Positions 27,766 through 36,426 of a stretch of DNA of 64,000 nucleotides are shown piece after piece. A program made the translations under genes and the position numbers. A model generated the notes under the pieces. The model ran no database searches. It saw only the letters and a program-made list of their open reading frames with translations, and had not been told where the DNA came from. The DNA comes from Paenibacillus pinisoli (lineage in GTDB: Bacteria > Bacillota > Bacilli > Paenibacillales > Paenibacillaceae). The first letter of the stretch is position 1. Each line of letters begins with the position of its first letter. Location: assembly GCF_003605435.1 (NCBI RefSeq), contig NZ_QXQB01000001.1, positions 1,116,001-1,180,000 on the forward strand, written 5' to 3'.

Positions 27766-28503
27766 TCAGGCGCGCATTTCCGCCCTTAACAGCATCTCGG
27801 AGAAGTTCTGCACGGAGCCGACAGGCTTCAGCGGCGCACCCTCCAGCTGCTGTTTTATTTTTTGACTCCATTGGTGTTCATTCATCAATTCGCCTTCATA
27901 ATAGAACGATGCATACAGCGCATCCTCGTCCGCGCTCAGTTCCAGCCTAAGCACAGAGAGACCAGCGCTATCCGACTTCACCGCGAACCGGTAAGCGTTA
28001 ATCGTATGTATGATCGTCTCCGCCACAGCTTCGCCATCGAGAGACAGCTCGTTCAATTGAAGATCTCCCTTAACATCCACTTCCAGCGTCAGCGAATTGG
28101 TAACCGTCCTGAAAGATTGAATAAAGCTGATGAGCGATGGAGAACCAAGCTTCGCAATGGCGCTTTCCGCAGCCATTCTTTCTCTTATTTTCTCCACATA
28201 CCCGATCGTCTTATCCAGCTTTCCCATTCTGGCATAGCCGAAGAGAACCTGAAGGTCGTTCATCCAATCATGACGGTGATGGTTCAAAGTGCGAATACTG
28301 GCATTCTGCATGGCTCCGATTGTTCTTGCAAGCCGCTCCTGATGTTCCTTGCGTTCCTCGCGGATCCAGTACGCCGCGCTGGCGACCAGCCAGATGAGGA
28401 ACAAGGCTGTCAGCCATACTTTGCCCGTCCAGATCAATGTGGCGCTTCCCGGCAGCAAGATGGATGCCGCCGCGTAATGCTTCGCTGTCCTAAAGCGTCC
28501 CAT
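27766..28503 (-). CDS. spo0B: Sporulation phosphotransferase Spo0B, with a membrane-embedded N-terminus
   Basis: Relays phosphate from Spo0F to Spo0A. 245 residues; the phospho-acceptor motif is [12 protein letters not shown], with H78 before DWMN, inside a helical hairpin. The C-terminal half (about 130-245) resembles a degenerate histidine-kinase ATPase domain without the nucleotide-binding motifs, as in known Spo0B. Unlike the soluble 192-residue B. subtilis protein, this one starts with two hydrophobic segments (about 11-27 and 30-47) that could hold it in the membrane. ATG at 28503 follows AAGGTAGG by nine bases. Operon with obg. Confidence 0.85.
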   Translation of the reverse strand: MGRFRTAKHYAAASILLPGSATLIWTGKVWLTALFLIWLVASAAYWIREERKEHQERLARTIGAMQNASIRTLNHHRHDWMNDLQVLFGYARMGKLDKTIGYVEKIRERMAAESAIAKLGSPSLISFIQSFRTVTNSLTLEVDVKGDLQLNELSLDGEAVAETIIHTINAYRFAVKSDSAGLSVLRLELSADEDALYASFYYEGELMNEHQWSQKIKQQLEGAPLKPVGSVQNFSEMLLRAEMRA

Positions 28504-28544
28504 TCGCAAGAACCTACCTTCACCCTAAATGTACTAGCCCATCC

Positions 28545-28573
28545 AGTATACCATGGCTATCCAGCCCGGTCAT
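28545..28573 (-). promoter_or_regulatory. Sigma-A promoter of spo0B-obg
   Basis: ATGACC (four of six to the -35 consensus), 17-bp spacer, TATACT; about 42 bp before the spo0B start, after the rpmA terminator. Confidence 0.55.
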
Positions 28574-28585
28574 CTCTTTAAATGA

Positions 28586-28622
28586 CAAAAGCCCCGTGCC
28601 TAGCAATGCCGGCCGGGGCTTG
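28586..28622 (-). terminator. Terminator after rpmA
   Basis: Eight-base-pair GC-rich stem (AAGCCCCG/CGGGGCTT) with further possible pairing in the loop, followed by TTTTG on the minus strand; ends the rplU-prp-rpmA transcript. Confidence 0.75.
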
Positions 28623-28699
28623 ATCGGAATAGTCTATTCCGCCGCAAAACGTACGCTGCGCCGCCTCGGAAGACGGCGCCAGCCGTTTACGTTGTTGTC

Positions 28700-29011
28700 T
28701 TAAGCTTCTACTGCCGCAGCTACTGGAGCTTGAGCAACAGGGTATACGCTCACTTTTTTGCGATCGCGTCCAAGGCGCTCGAACTTCACGACGCCGTCCA
28801 CTTTTGCGTACAGCGTGTCGTCTTTGCCGATGCCCACGTTAGTGCCTGGGTGGATCTTCGTTCCGCGTTGACGGAACAGAATGCTTCCTCCAGTCACGAC
28901 TTGACCGTCAGCACGCTTAGCGCCAAGGCGCTTGGAGCGGGAGTCGCGTCCGTTCTTCGTGGAACCTACACCTTTCTTCGAAGCGAATAGCTGAAGATTC
29001 AGTTTCAACAT
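28700..29011 (-). CDS. rpmA: 50S ribosomal protein L27, with cleavable N-terminal extension
   Basis: 103 residues near the peptidyl-transferase centre of the large subunit. It begins [18 protein letters not shown]: the first nine residues are the Firmicute-type extension that the Prp protease removes after LQLFA-like sequence, exposing the N-terminus that reaches the active site. The core [21 protein letters not shown] follows. The prp gene lies immediately upstream, in the conserved rplU-prp-rpmA order. Confidence 0.97.
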   Translation of the reverse strand: MLKLNLQLFASKKGVGSTKNGRDSRSKRLGAKRADGQVVTGGSILFRQRGTKIHPGTNVGIGKDDTLYAKVDGVVKFERLGRDRKKVSVYPVAQAPVAAAVEA

Positions 29012-29056
29012 GGTGTATCCCTCCTTCTTAAGTTGTTGCCTTGCAGGTGGATCGGC

Positions 29057-29392
29057 TTATTGCAGCCGATCCTGTATAACGACGTGCTTGCCGTATGATG
29101 TAGCGATCGTCTCGAGCATAACCGCCATCGATTCAAGCAGCAGCTGCATGCGGGCATCCGCCTCCGCATCGGGCAGAACCGGAATATCCGACGACAGCCA
29201 GCCGTTCTTCATCGTGCACGGGAGCTCGATCCCCGCCAATGTCTCAATCGCATTCACCGTGCCGACCGATACTGCCGACACGCCGGCACAGACAATGTCC
29301 TTGCCGGGCTTCGCATATTTAGCATGTCCTTCGACCGCAAATGATACGATGCGCCTGTCAGTCTCATTACGTACGAATGTAACGTTAATCAT
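29057..29392 (-). CDS. prp: Ribosomal-processing cysteine protease Prp (YsxB)
   Basis: Removes the N-terminal extension of ribosomal protein L27. 111 residues with the two active-site phrases of the family: FAVEGHAKYA (His22) and GKDIVCAGVSAVSVG (Cys34). It sits between the L21 and L27 genes, 13 bp after rplU, as in other Firmicutes. The extension in the L27 of this window gives it a matching substrate. Confidence 0.94.
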   Translation of the reverse strand: MINVTFVRNETDRRIVSFAVEGHAKYAKPGKDIVCAGVSAVSVGTVNAIETLAGIELPCTMKNGWLSSDIPVLPDAEADARMQLLLESMAVMLETIATSYGKHVVIQDRLQ

Positions 29393-29405
29393 CGGAGCAA
29401 TCCTC

Positions 29406-29717
29406 TTACGCTTGGATTTTCTCGATCGTTACTTTCGTGTAAGGCTGACGATGACCTTGCTTACGACGGTAGTTCTTTTTGGCTTTGTATTTGTAAACGG
29501 TGATCTTTTGGCCTTTGCCGTGTTTCTCGACTTTGCCAGTTACAGTAGCGCCGGATACAACCGGAGCGCCAGCAACCAATCCGTCCTTGCCGGATACGGC
29601 CAGAACGCGATCGAACGTTACGTTTTCGCCTTCGTTGCCGTCCAGTTTCTCGATGTAGATTACATCGCCTTCCTGAACTTTGTATTGCTTGCCGCCAGTT
29701 TCGATAATTGCGAACAT
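29406..29717 (-). CDS. rplU: 50S ribosomal protein L21
   Basis: 103 residues binding 23S rRNA. The family N-terminus [18 protein letters not shown] and the C-terminal [19 protein letters not shown] are both present. AGGAGGTG lies just upstream of the ATG. First gene of rplU-prp-rpmA, preceded by a leader of about 125 bases that is probably autoregulatory. Confidence 0.98.
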   Translation of the reverse strand: MFAIIETGGKQYKVQEGDVIYIEKLDGNEGENVTFDRVLAVSGKDGLVAGAPVVSGATVTGKVEKHGKGQKITVYKYKAKKNYRRKQGHRQPYTKVTIEKIQA

Positions 29718-29844
29718 TGTGGTGCACCTCCTTATTTTCGAAGACTCGCCTGATGTCGGTGGCGCAGAGCCGAAGCCTGCACGCTTCTAGAACCTAATCG
29801 GAGCGGTACCTGTACATTCGCACCAGATGATACGGAACATACAC
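29718..29844 (-). promoter_or_regulatory. Putative L21 leader RNA upstream of rplU
   Basis: About 125 bases between the promoter and the rplU start. It can fold: GCGTGCAG pairs with CTGCGC across GGCTTCGG. Firmicutes carry an L21 leader at this place through which L21 represses its own operon. I recognise it by position and folding potential only. Confidence 0.5.
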
Positions 29845-29850
29845 CCAAAC

Positions 29851-29879
29851 AGTTTATCACAACCGCAAATCTATTACAA
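29851..29879 (-). promoter_or_regulatory. Sigma-A promoter of rplU-prp-rpmA
   Basis: TTGTAA, 17-bp spacer, TAAACT, about 130 bp upstream of rplU and just past the rng stop. Confidence 0.6.
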
Positions 29880-29916
29880 GCTATTTCCTTCGATGAAAGA
29901 AAGCTTCCTGCCAGAC

Positions 29917-31146
29917 TTAATTGCCGCGGCCGCAGGATTTGCATACGCCGTTTATCTGGCGGATCGCATTATCTCTAGCTTTCTTGCGCGTCAGCTCCAT
30001 CAGGCCCAGCCTAGTCCACCCGACGATCGTGCATTTGGTGCCGTCGCGCCTTGCTTCCTCTGTCATCTTGTTCAAAATTTTGCTCTTGCTGTCTTCCTGC
30101 TGCATATCGATAAAATCAATAATGACAATTCCCCCGACATCCCGAACGCGAAGCAGCCTGGAGATGAGGACGGCCGCCTCCAGATTGGTGCGGAACACGG
30201 TATCCTCCAGATTATCCGTTCCCGTATACTTCCCTGTATTAACATCAATAACGGTGAGCGCCTCCGTCTCCTCCCAGATCAGGTAGCCGCCGTTTCTCAT
30301 CGGAATTCGTCTGCCGAATGCCTCCTCGATCTGAGCGGAAACCCCGAATGATTGGAACAGATCACCCGTATTTCCGTCCGGTGTATAGAGACGCAGCCGC
30401 TCCTTCATCACAGGGGCCATATCCCTCAGCAGCCTGCTCGCTTCATCGAGCCGCGACGGACTGTCGATCCATACCTCATCGATATCCAGCATAAGCGAAT
30501 CTCGCACAACGCGGTGCATAAGACCGGCTTCGCTATGCAGCATGGCTGGCGCCTTGGACTCAGCCGCTCTTGCTTCCACCGCCCGCCATAGATCGCGCAG
30601 CTTGCCCACATCCGCATCCAGCGATTCCTCGGCTTCGCCCTCCGCAGCCGTTCGCATAATGATGCCTTCGTCATCGCGGCGCAGCCGCTCTCCAAGCACG
30701 CGCAGGCGCTCCCGCTCCGCCTCGCTGCCGATCCGCTTGGAGACTCCGACATAGCCTGCACTAGGCATGTAGACCAGCCATCTGCCCGCCAGATTGAAAT
30801 GGGTCGTCACGCGCGCTCCCTTGCCGCCAAGCGGGTCCTTCACGACCTGCACTACAAGCTCCTGCCCTGGCCATGCAATATCGGCCACCGCCGGTTTCTG
30901 CTTTGGCTGCTTGTCCGCATGCGGATGAAGCATATCATCTATGTACAAAAAAGCGTTTTTGCCAAGGCCGATATCTACGAAAGCCGCTTCCATGCCTGGC
31001 AGGACATTAACCACTCTGCCCTTGTACACATTGCCGACAAGGCTGGCGCCGCCGGTTCTCTCCATAAAAAACTCGTCCAGACAGCCGTCCCTGAGCACAG
31101 CCGTCTGCAGCGCATCCCCCTCAATATGCATCAGCATTTGTTTCAT
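29917..31146 (-). CDS. rng: Ribonuclease G/E family protein
   Basis: Endoribonuclease acting on rRNA and mRNA 5' regions. 409 residues: S1-like domain (about 30-115) with GNVYKGRVVNVLPGMEAAFVDIG, then the catalytic core with EALTVIDVNTGKYTG (first metal-binding Asp) and GGIVIIDFIDM (second Asp), and a single zinc-link motif CKSCG at the extreme C-terminus. There is no long degradosome scaffold, so it is G-like in length. B. subtilis has no RNase E/G. ATG at 31146 follows GGGAGGG. It lies 35 bp after spoIVFB and upstream of rplU. Confidence 0.92.
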   Translation of the reverse strand: MKQMLMHIEGDALQTAVLRDGCLDEFFMERTGGASLVGNVYKGRVVNVLPGMEAAFVDIGLGKNAFLYIDDMLHPHADKQPKQKPAVADIAWPGQELVVQVVKDPLGGKGARVTTHFNLAGRWLVYMPSAGYVGVSKRIGSEAERERLRVLGERLRRDDEGIIMRTAAEGEAEESLDADVGKLRDLWRAVEARAAESKAPAMLHSEAGLMHRVVRDSLMLDIDEVWIDSPSRLDEASRLLRDMAPVMKERLRLYTPDGNTGDLFQSFGVSAQIEEAFGRRIPMRNGGYLIWEETEALTVIDVNTGKYTGTDNLEDTVFRTNLEAAVLISRLLRVRDVGGIVIIDFIDMQQEDSKSKILNKMTEEARRDGTKCTIVGWTRLGLMELTRKKARDNAIRQINGVCKSCGRGN

Positions 31147-31181
31147 CCATTCCGTCCCTCCCAGCAAGCCTTTTCTCTAGT

Positions 31182-32060
31182 TTAACTGAAAAGCTCGCTC
31201 ACTGCACGGTGCGGACTATATCCCGACAAGCAGCCCTCCACAATCCTGCCCTCCGTTAGCACCAGCAGGCCCGAAGAAGCAGGATCCATCACATAGACAA
31301 GATGATATCGCTCCCTGCTGAACAGCCTTGCTACAGACAGAATGGACTGTGTTCCGCTCACGATAATCGGGCTGACCGGCTTGCCCGAGTCGGCTGCCCC
31401 GGAGACAGCGTTGCTGCGGTGCGTCAGGAAGCGGTAAAACAAATAGGGGATATTGCGGTGGTACGTCCAATTCGACAGAAAGAGAAACGAGCCAACAATA
31501 AGAAGATTCAGCTGAATCCCCTTGCCCCCGAGGAGGGGAAGAAAAGCAGCTGCCAGCATAAGTACGCTGAATGCGAGGCTAAGCCGGGCAGACCACACCA
31601 GCATCCGGTAATAATTCATCATATAGCTAAGAAGCGCCTGCAGCAGCTTGCCTCCATCCAACGGATAGATCGGCAATAGATTGAACAGGGCAATCATAAG
31701 ATTCGCCCCGCTTACATAATGGGCCCATGCCTCATCCCATATCCCCGCGGCGCCAAGGCCCCAGGCAAGCGCGCCCATCCATACATTTTGCAGAGGACCC
31801 GCGATCGCTACAATCGCATCCTCCTTGGCCGAGATGCCGCCTGCCTCCTCTACTTCTGCAACGCCGCCAAAGGGGAGAAGCTTCACCTCCCTGATTGTCC
31901 AGCCGAAGCCCTTGGCCGCCACGACATGTCCGAGTTCATGTACGAAGACGATAATAAAAAGCGTAAGCAGCTCGGCAAAATATCCTGTTACAGCAGATGC
32001 CAGCATGACGATGACAAACAAGGGATGAATAGACCAGCGGATGCCCTTCCACTTAATCAA
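31182..32060 (-). CDS. spoIVFB: SpoIVFB intramembrane metalloprotease
   Basis: Site-2-type protease in the outer forespore membrane that cuts pro-sigma-K. 292 residues: HELGH zinc motif (about 42-46) in the second hydrophobic segment, the distal ligand in LLPIYPLDGG (about 130-139), a multi-helix membrane region to about residue 200, and a C-terminal domain that looks CBS-like (about 220-292), where the B. subtilis enzyme senses ATP. Its start overlaps spoIVFA by 8 bp. Confidence 0.94.
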   Translation of the reverse strand: MIKWKGIRWSIHPLFVIVMLASAVTGYFAELLTLFIIVFVHELGHVVAAKGFGWTIREVKLLPFGGVAEVEEAGGISAKEDAIVAIAGPLQNVWMGALAWGLGAAGIWDEAWAHYVSGANLMIALFNLLPIYPLDGGKLLQALLSYMMNYYRMLVWSARLSLAFSVLMLAAAFLPLLGGKGIQLNLLIVGSFLFLSNWTYHRNIPYLFYRFLTHRSNAVSGAADSGKPVSPIIVSGTQSILSVARLFSRERYHLVYVMDPASSGLLVLTEGRIVEGCLSGYSPHRAVSELFS

Positions 32061-33045
32061 TCGGTATCACGTCCAGCGGGTCCATGTAACGATCCTTCTG
32101 CTTCACTGCAAAGTACAGGAAGCTGTGACCGTCACGCCCGGCCGGCTGAAGCTTGCCGATGGTTTGTCCCGCCTCGACCCAATCATTGACGGTTACATTT
32201 ACCGCAGCCAGCTTGCCGTATATAGTCGTCCGCTCGTTAGCATGCTGAATCAATACGCTGTCTCCTTGAGCGGAAACCTGTATCACCCTGCCAGTCTCCG
32301 CGGCCGCCACGGGCGCTTCAGGATCGCCCGCGAGCTCTACGCCGTTCAGCAAATCTGCGAAGGTCCGCACGACTGTCGCGCCTTCGAGCGGCGAGACGAC
32401 GGGCCCCTTGGGCTGGCCGTCCACCAGCGCGGCTTGACCGCTGCTGCCTCCGAAGATCGGAATAAAGGAAGGCGATCCCGCGAACATATCGTTATACCAA
32501 GAAGCGACGGATGCAAAATCAATTTCGCTAGACATCGCTTCCGAGACAAAAGCTTGCCCTTTTGCCGTCCATGGATAGTCATTTTCGAACATGGCCCAGA
32601 TTCCCCCGAATAAGGCGGCCGATATAGCGAATTTCCATGCCAAGTCATTCCGAATTCTCTTCCAGCCGCTTACCCGAGGCGGATCAAAGTCATCCGTATG
32701 CTGGGATTTGACATAGCTCCGCGCTCCCCCTTGCCCCCTCTCCTCATCCCAAGCTGCCCAAGGATTCGGATTCTGCTTCCACGCCAGCTCCGGGTCCTGC
32801 GATCTCGCCTTTCCCTTATCGGAGACGGGAAGCTCCGCGCCATCCCTATAGGATAAATCTGATTGCTTCTTCGGAAGCGGCTCCTCGTGAAGCGTATTGC
32901 TGCTCTGACTTCCCCTTCTTGCGCCCGATCCCCATTCAACAGCTGGCTTATCCGCTTCATACTCGTTCTGCGACTCATTATAATGATGGAGCAGGCTTCT
33001 GATTTTTGCATGCCTGCGCTGCTTCACGTCATCTCTAAGTCCCAT
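32053..33045 (-). CDS. spoIVFA: SpoIVFA, regulator of SpoIVFB (M23-like domain)
   Basis: Holds SpoIVFB inactive until the forespore signals through SpoIVB. 330 residues: a long charged cytoplasmic N-terminus (1-132), one membrane helix (about 135-153), and an extracytoplasmic LytM/M23-like domain (about 205-325) with VVSPLEGATVVRTFADLLNGVE and GDSVLIQHANERTTIYGKL. The usual M23 zinc ligands HxxxD and HxH are not intact, as expected of a non-enzymatic regulator. The N-terminus is longer than in the 264-residue B. subtilis protein. BofC, a further part of this checkpoint, is encoded at 18 kb. Confidence 0.9.
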   Translation of the reverse strand: MGLRDDVKQRRHAKIRSLLHHYNESQNEYEADKPAVEWGSGARRGSQSSNTLHEEPLPKKQSDLSYRDGAELPVSDKGKARSQDPELAWKQNPNPWAAWDEERGQGGARSYVKSQHTDDFDPPRVSGWKRIRNDLAWKFAISAALFGGIWAMFENDYPWTAKGQAFVSEAMSSEIDFASVASWYNDMFAGSPSFIPIFGGSSGQAALVDGQPKGPVVSPLEGATVVRTFADLLNGVELAGDPEAPVAAAETGRVIQVSAQGDSVLIQHANERTTIYGKLAAVNVTVNDWVEAGQTIGKLQPAGRDGHSFLYFAVKQKDRYMDPLDVIPID

Positions 33046-33154
33046 GGCTTGTCCTCCCCGAATCGGCGGCTATTCCCGCTGCCGCCCATATCTCTTCACT
33101 CATAATTATGATCGGAGGCAGACAAGTATTCGCGTGCACGGAAGCAGCTGAACG

Positions 33155-33202
33155 CAAAAAAAGCATCGATTGCCGGAGCGCAAGCTCAGCAATCGATGCT
33201 TT
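33155..33202 (-). terminator. Terminator after rodA
   Basis: A perfect 14-bp stem (AAAGCATCGATTGC/GCAATCGATGCTTT) with a 15-base loop, followed by T on the minus strand, 13 bp past the rodA stop. Confidence 0.93.
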
Positions 33203-33214
33203 GATCTTTATAAC

Positions 33215-34366
33215 CTAATTATCCGCCAGCTCATATACTTCCTGGTGAGCCTTGATACTGAATACCAGTCCGATGGACAGCATGTTGAGCAGAAGCGACG
33301 TGCCTCCGTAGCTAATGAACGGCAGCGTAATGCCGGTAATCGGCATAAGCCCGATCATCATGCCGATGTTCTGGAAGATTTGAAAGACGAACATGGAGAC
33401 GACCCCTATGACGATGAATGAGGCTCGCCTGTCATAACACTTGAAGGCAATCATAATCATCCGATAGATCAGCAGGAAGTAGAGCAGCAGCAGAATTGCA
33501 GCCCCTTGGAACCCGAACTCCTCCCCGATAACGACAAAGATCGAATCGGAATACGTATAAGGAACGAATCCCCCGTTCTTCATGTCCCCTTGCAGGAACC
33601 CATCTCCGCTTAAACCGCCGGAGCCGATCGCAATCTGCGCATTGAGCGATTGCCGCCTTGCATCCGCGCTCGCTTCGCTTGGATTAATGAAGGTATTGAT
33701 CCGCTCATACCAGTGCGTCTTCTTGTGGCTCTCCAAGTATTCTTTGATTTCCGTATTGAAGCTGTTGAACACAAAAACAAACAGCATGACGCTGCCGACG
33801 ACGATGGCAAGACCAATCGCGACATGCGTATATTTGATGTTGCCGATCCACAGCATGCCGATTACGATAACCAGATAGATGATGGCATTGCCAAGGTCAG
33901 GCTGGATCATAACCAGCAGGAACGGCAGGAAGACGAACGCTCCGATCGTGATAATGTCGTTCGTGAAGTTCAGCTTATCGCCCTGCCGCCTGCCCATAAT
34001 GTAAGCAATGCCGATAATCAGAATGATCTTCATCATTTCTGCCGGCTGGAAGTTGATCGACTCCCCTAATCTGAACCATCCTTTGGCACCGTTGATCTCG
34101 GCTCCAAAAAAGTAAACCAGAATAAGCAGCGCTACTCCTAAGCCGTAAAATACATACCAGAACTTCAGCACGATGCGGTAATCGAACAGCACCGATACAA
34201 TGGCAACAACAAAGCCAAGTCCAAAGAAAGCCAGCTGCTTCATATCATTGTTGTGATACATTGGATTGTTGGCTGTCGCGCTGTGAATCACAAGCGCGCT
34301 AATCCCCATCAGGCAAGCTAGAATGATAAGGATGCCCCAATCCAACTTTTTCAGTTTGTTAAGCAC
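33215..34366 (-). CDS. rodA: SEDS-family peptidoglycan glycosyltransferase RodA
   Basis: Polymerises lipid II in cell elongation with a class B PBP and the MreBCD system. 383 residues with about ten membrane helices and SEDS motifs: GAKGWFRLG, NFQPAEMMKI, VMIQPDLGNA, and the C-terminal GITLPFISYGGTSLL. The catalytic-type aspartate lies in QPDLG. Placed directly downstream of minD in the mreBCD-minCD cluster, which favours RodA over FtsW. Confidence 0.92.
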   Translation of the reverse strand: MLNKLKKLDWGILIILACLMGISALVIHSATANNPMYHNNDMKQLAFFGLGFVVAIVSVLFDYRIVLKFWYVFYGLGVALLILVYFFGAEINGAKGWFRLGESINFQPAEMMKIILIIGIAYIMGRRQGDKLNFTNDIITIGAFVFLPFLLVMIQPDLGNAIIYLVIVIGMLWIGNIKYTHVAIGLAIVVGSVMLFVFVFNSFNTEIKEYLESHKKTHWYERINTFINPSEASADARRQSLNAQIAIGSGGLSGDGFLQGDMKNGGFVPYTYSDSIFVVIGEEFGFQGAAILLLLYFLLIYRMIMIAFKCYDRRASFIVIGVVSMFVFQIFQNIGMMIGLMPITGITLPFISYGGTSLLLNMLSIGLVFSIKAHQEVYELADN

Positions 34367-34373
34367 AAGGCAA

Positions 34374-35165
34374 TCATCCTATTCCCAGGAACTTGCGGAA
34401 CCGCTTGAAGGCACCCGCCTTTTCGTCCAGCACCATCAGCGGCACCATATCGCCCAGAATGCGGCGCGCAATATTGCGGTAGGCGATCGCTGCCCTGGAA
34501 GCCGGATTCATGACGGTAGGCTCTCCGTTATTGGCCGCTGAAATAACCTTATCATCATCCGGCACAATACCCAATAAATCAATGGCTAATACTTGGCAGA
34601 TCTCATCGATATCCAGCATTTCGCCGTTCTTTACCATCGACTGGCGGATCCTGTTAATGACCAGCTTGGAAGGAATCTTCTCGCCCTCCAGCAAGCCGAT
34701 GACGCGGTCCGCATCGCGAACGGCGGCATTCTCCGGCGTCGTCACCACAATCGCGCGGTCAGCTCCCGCAATGGCATTACGGAATCCATGCTCGATTCCT
34801 GCCGGACAATCGATAATGATATAGTCATGATCCTGCTTCAGCTCATGCACCATGTTCCGGATTTGATCCGGCTTGACGGAATCCTTGTCTTTCGTCTGAG
34901 CAGCGGGAAGCATATACAGCTCATCGAACCGCTTGTCCTTGACAAGCGCCTGACTCAGGCGGCAGCGTCCTTCCGCAACATCAACCAAATCGTATATAAT
35001 CCGATTCTCAAGGCCCATCACAACATCCAGGTTGCGAAGCCCGATATCGGTATCAATCATGCACACTTTTTTACCGAGCAGCGCCAGCGCTGTTCCGATA
35101 TTGGCCGAGGTCGTTGTTTTGCCTACTCCGCCTTTGCCCGATGTTACCACGATCGCTTCTCCCAT
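34374..35165 (-). CDS. minD: Septum site-determining ATPase MinD
   Basis: Deviant Walker ATPase that recruits MinC to the membrane and keeps the septum from the poles. 263 residues: GKGGVGKTT (10-18), DTDIGLRNLDVVMGLENR, IIIDCPAGIE, and a C-terminal amphipathic membrane-targeting helix (GAFKRFRKFLGIG). Three bp after minC, so co-translated. Pole positioning partners (DivIVA or MinE) are not in the window. Confidence 0.98.
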   Translation of the reverse strand: MGEAIVVTSGKGGVGKTTTSANIGTALALLGKKVCMIDTDIGLRNLDVVMGLENRIIYDLVDVAEGRCRLSQALVKDKRFDELYMLPAAQTKDKDSVKPDQIRNMVHELKQDHDYIIIDCPAGIEHGFRNAIAGADRAIVVTTPENAAVRDADRVIGLLEGEKIPSKLVINRIRQSMVKNGEMLDIDEICQVLAIDLLGIVPDDDKVISAANNGEPTVMNPASRAAIAYRNIARRILGDMVPLMVLDEKAGAFKRFRKFLGIG

Positions 35166-35168
35166 GCT

Positions 35169-35834
35169 CTACACTCCTTTAAACATTATAGGATTATGCC
35201 TGATTCGGAATAACTGAGACAGCTTATCGATCTGCATCTGACCTTCTTCCAAATAAGCGAATTCCATCGCAGCGTCTCCGGTCAGCCATTCCTCCGGCGG
35301 CCTGCTCACGACATCCGCTATGCGCAGCTGCGTCGGCTTCATTAGCGATGTGGCAATGACGACATCCGTCCGTCCCGCTATGCCCGCATGAGCCATCCCC
35401 TTCAGCGCACCCAGTATATAGATATCCCCGGTACACAATATTGTGCCGCCCGGATTCACGTCGCCGATCAGCAAGAGATCGCCTTCATGCTCCAGCGTCT
35501 GTCCCGAGCGTACGATGGACGTGATGACTTGCAGCTTGGATGTGCCCGCTGTATGGTCCGCTGGCTCCGGCAAATCCGATTCCATCGAGCCGATAATCAG
35601 ATTGCCTTGAGCCCGGATTATGCTTGCAAGCTGCTCCTTCTGCTCATCGGTTGCCGACCTGGAACCCAGCTTAACGTGAATATGTACAAGCGGTCCGGTC
35701 AACAGCTGCTGATGAGTCTTCTCCAGCTTATATTGCAATTCGGCTACCAGCGCTTCGAATTCGCATTGATCGTCGAGAAGGAACAATAGACCTTCCTTGA
35801 CGCCTTTAATCATAATATGTTGCTTCTCGGTCAC
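35169..35834 (-). CDS. minC: Septum site-determining protein MinC
   Basis: Blocks FtsZ assembly away from midcell. 221 residues from the GTG at 35834 (GGGAGGG six bases upstream): N-terminal domain (1-100) with VKEGLLFLLDD, and a C-terminal beta-helix domain (about 115-205) with VRSGQTLEHEGDLLLIGDVNPGG and GALKGMAHAG. Order mreB-mreC-mreD-minC-minD is that of B. subtilis. Confidence 0.96.
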   Translation of the reverse strand: MTEKQHIMIKGVKEGLLFLLDDQCEFEALVAELQYKLEKTHQQLLTGPLVHIHVKLGSRSATDEQKEQLASIIRAQGNLIIGSMESDLPEPADHTAGTSKLQVITSIVRSGQTLEHEGDLLLIGDVNPGGTILCTGDIYILGALKGMAHAGIAGRTDVVIATSLMKPTQLRIADVVSRPPEEWLTGDAAMEFAYLEEGQMQIDKLSQLFRIRHNPIMFKGV

Positions 35835-35901
35835 AACCGTCCCTCCCCAACCTAATGAATTCTTGCTAGCCGTGCCGAAATCCTGCAATTAGACAAACGA
35901 A

Positions 35902-36426
35902 TTATTCTTCTTCGCCGTCAGGCATAGCCTTGCTGCGAGATTCGAAAATGCGTCTAACCGGAATATAGCAGGCAAGTGCGAATGCGAGTTGAAGAAACAG
36001 GCTTGGCAATATATGATTCAGCAGCGCCCATGCGTAGGAAGCATCCGTAATCCGAAACACCTTATAAATGTATAGCAAAGCCGTATCGTACAGAATACAA
36101 GCAAAGCCGATTACCGTCAGCGCCATCATCACCGTCACGCGCTTGCGCTCCAGCAGCACGCCTGTAAAATAGCCGATCAGACCCATCATGAAAAAATGGC
36201 CGCCGATCAAGTGGCCGTAATAAATCAAATCCTGCAGCAAGCCAAATCCTGCCCCAAGCATCAATGCCTGATGCCGATTGCCGTAAAGCGCCGAAAAAAG
36301 CACAATAACAAAAATAAAGTGCGGAATGATCCGATCGCCGTAGCCGGCCGGAATAATCCAAGGCATGATGGCGCCTTCGATTAGAAAGAGCAGCAGCATA
36401 AGGCCAATTATCCGATTCATGCTCAT
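35902..36426 (-). CDS. mreD: Rod shape-determining membrane protein MreD
   Basis: 174 residues with about five membrane helices and little else, ending in a basic/acidic tail (SRSKAMPDGEEE). It belongs to the elongation complex with MreB, MreC and RodA. Its start overlaps mreC by 4 bp. The family is poorly conserved, so the call relies on topology, length and position. Confidence 0.88.
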   Translation of the reverse strand: MSMNRIIGLMLLLFLIEGAIMPWIIPAGYGDRIIPHFIFVIVLFSALYGNRHQALMLGAGFGLLQDLIYYGHLIGGHFFMMGLIGYFTGVLLERKRVTVMMALTVIGFACILYDTALLYIYKVFRITDASYAWALLNHILPSLFLQLAFALACYIPVRRIFESRSKAMPDGEEE

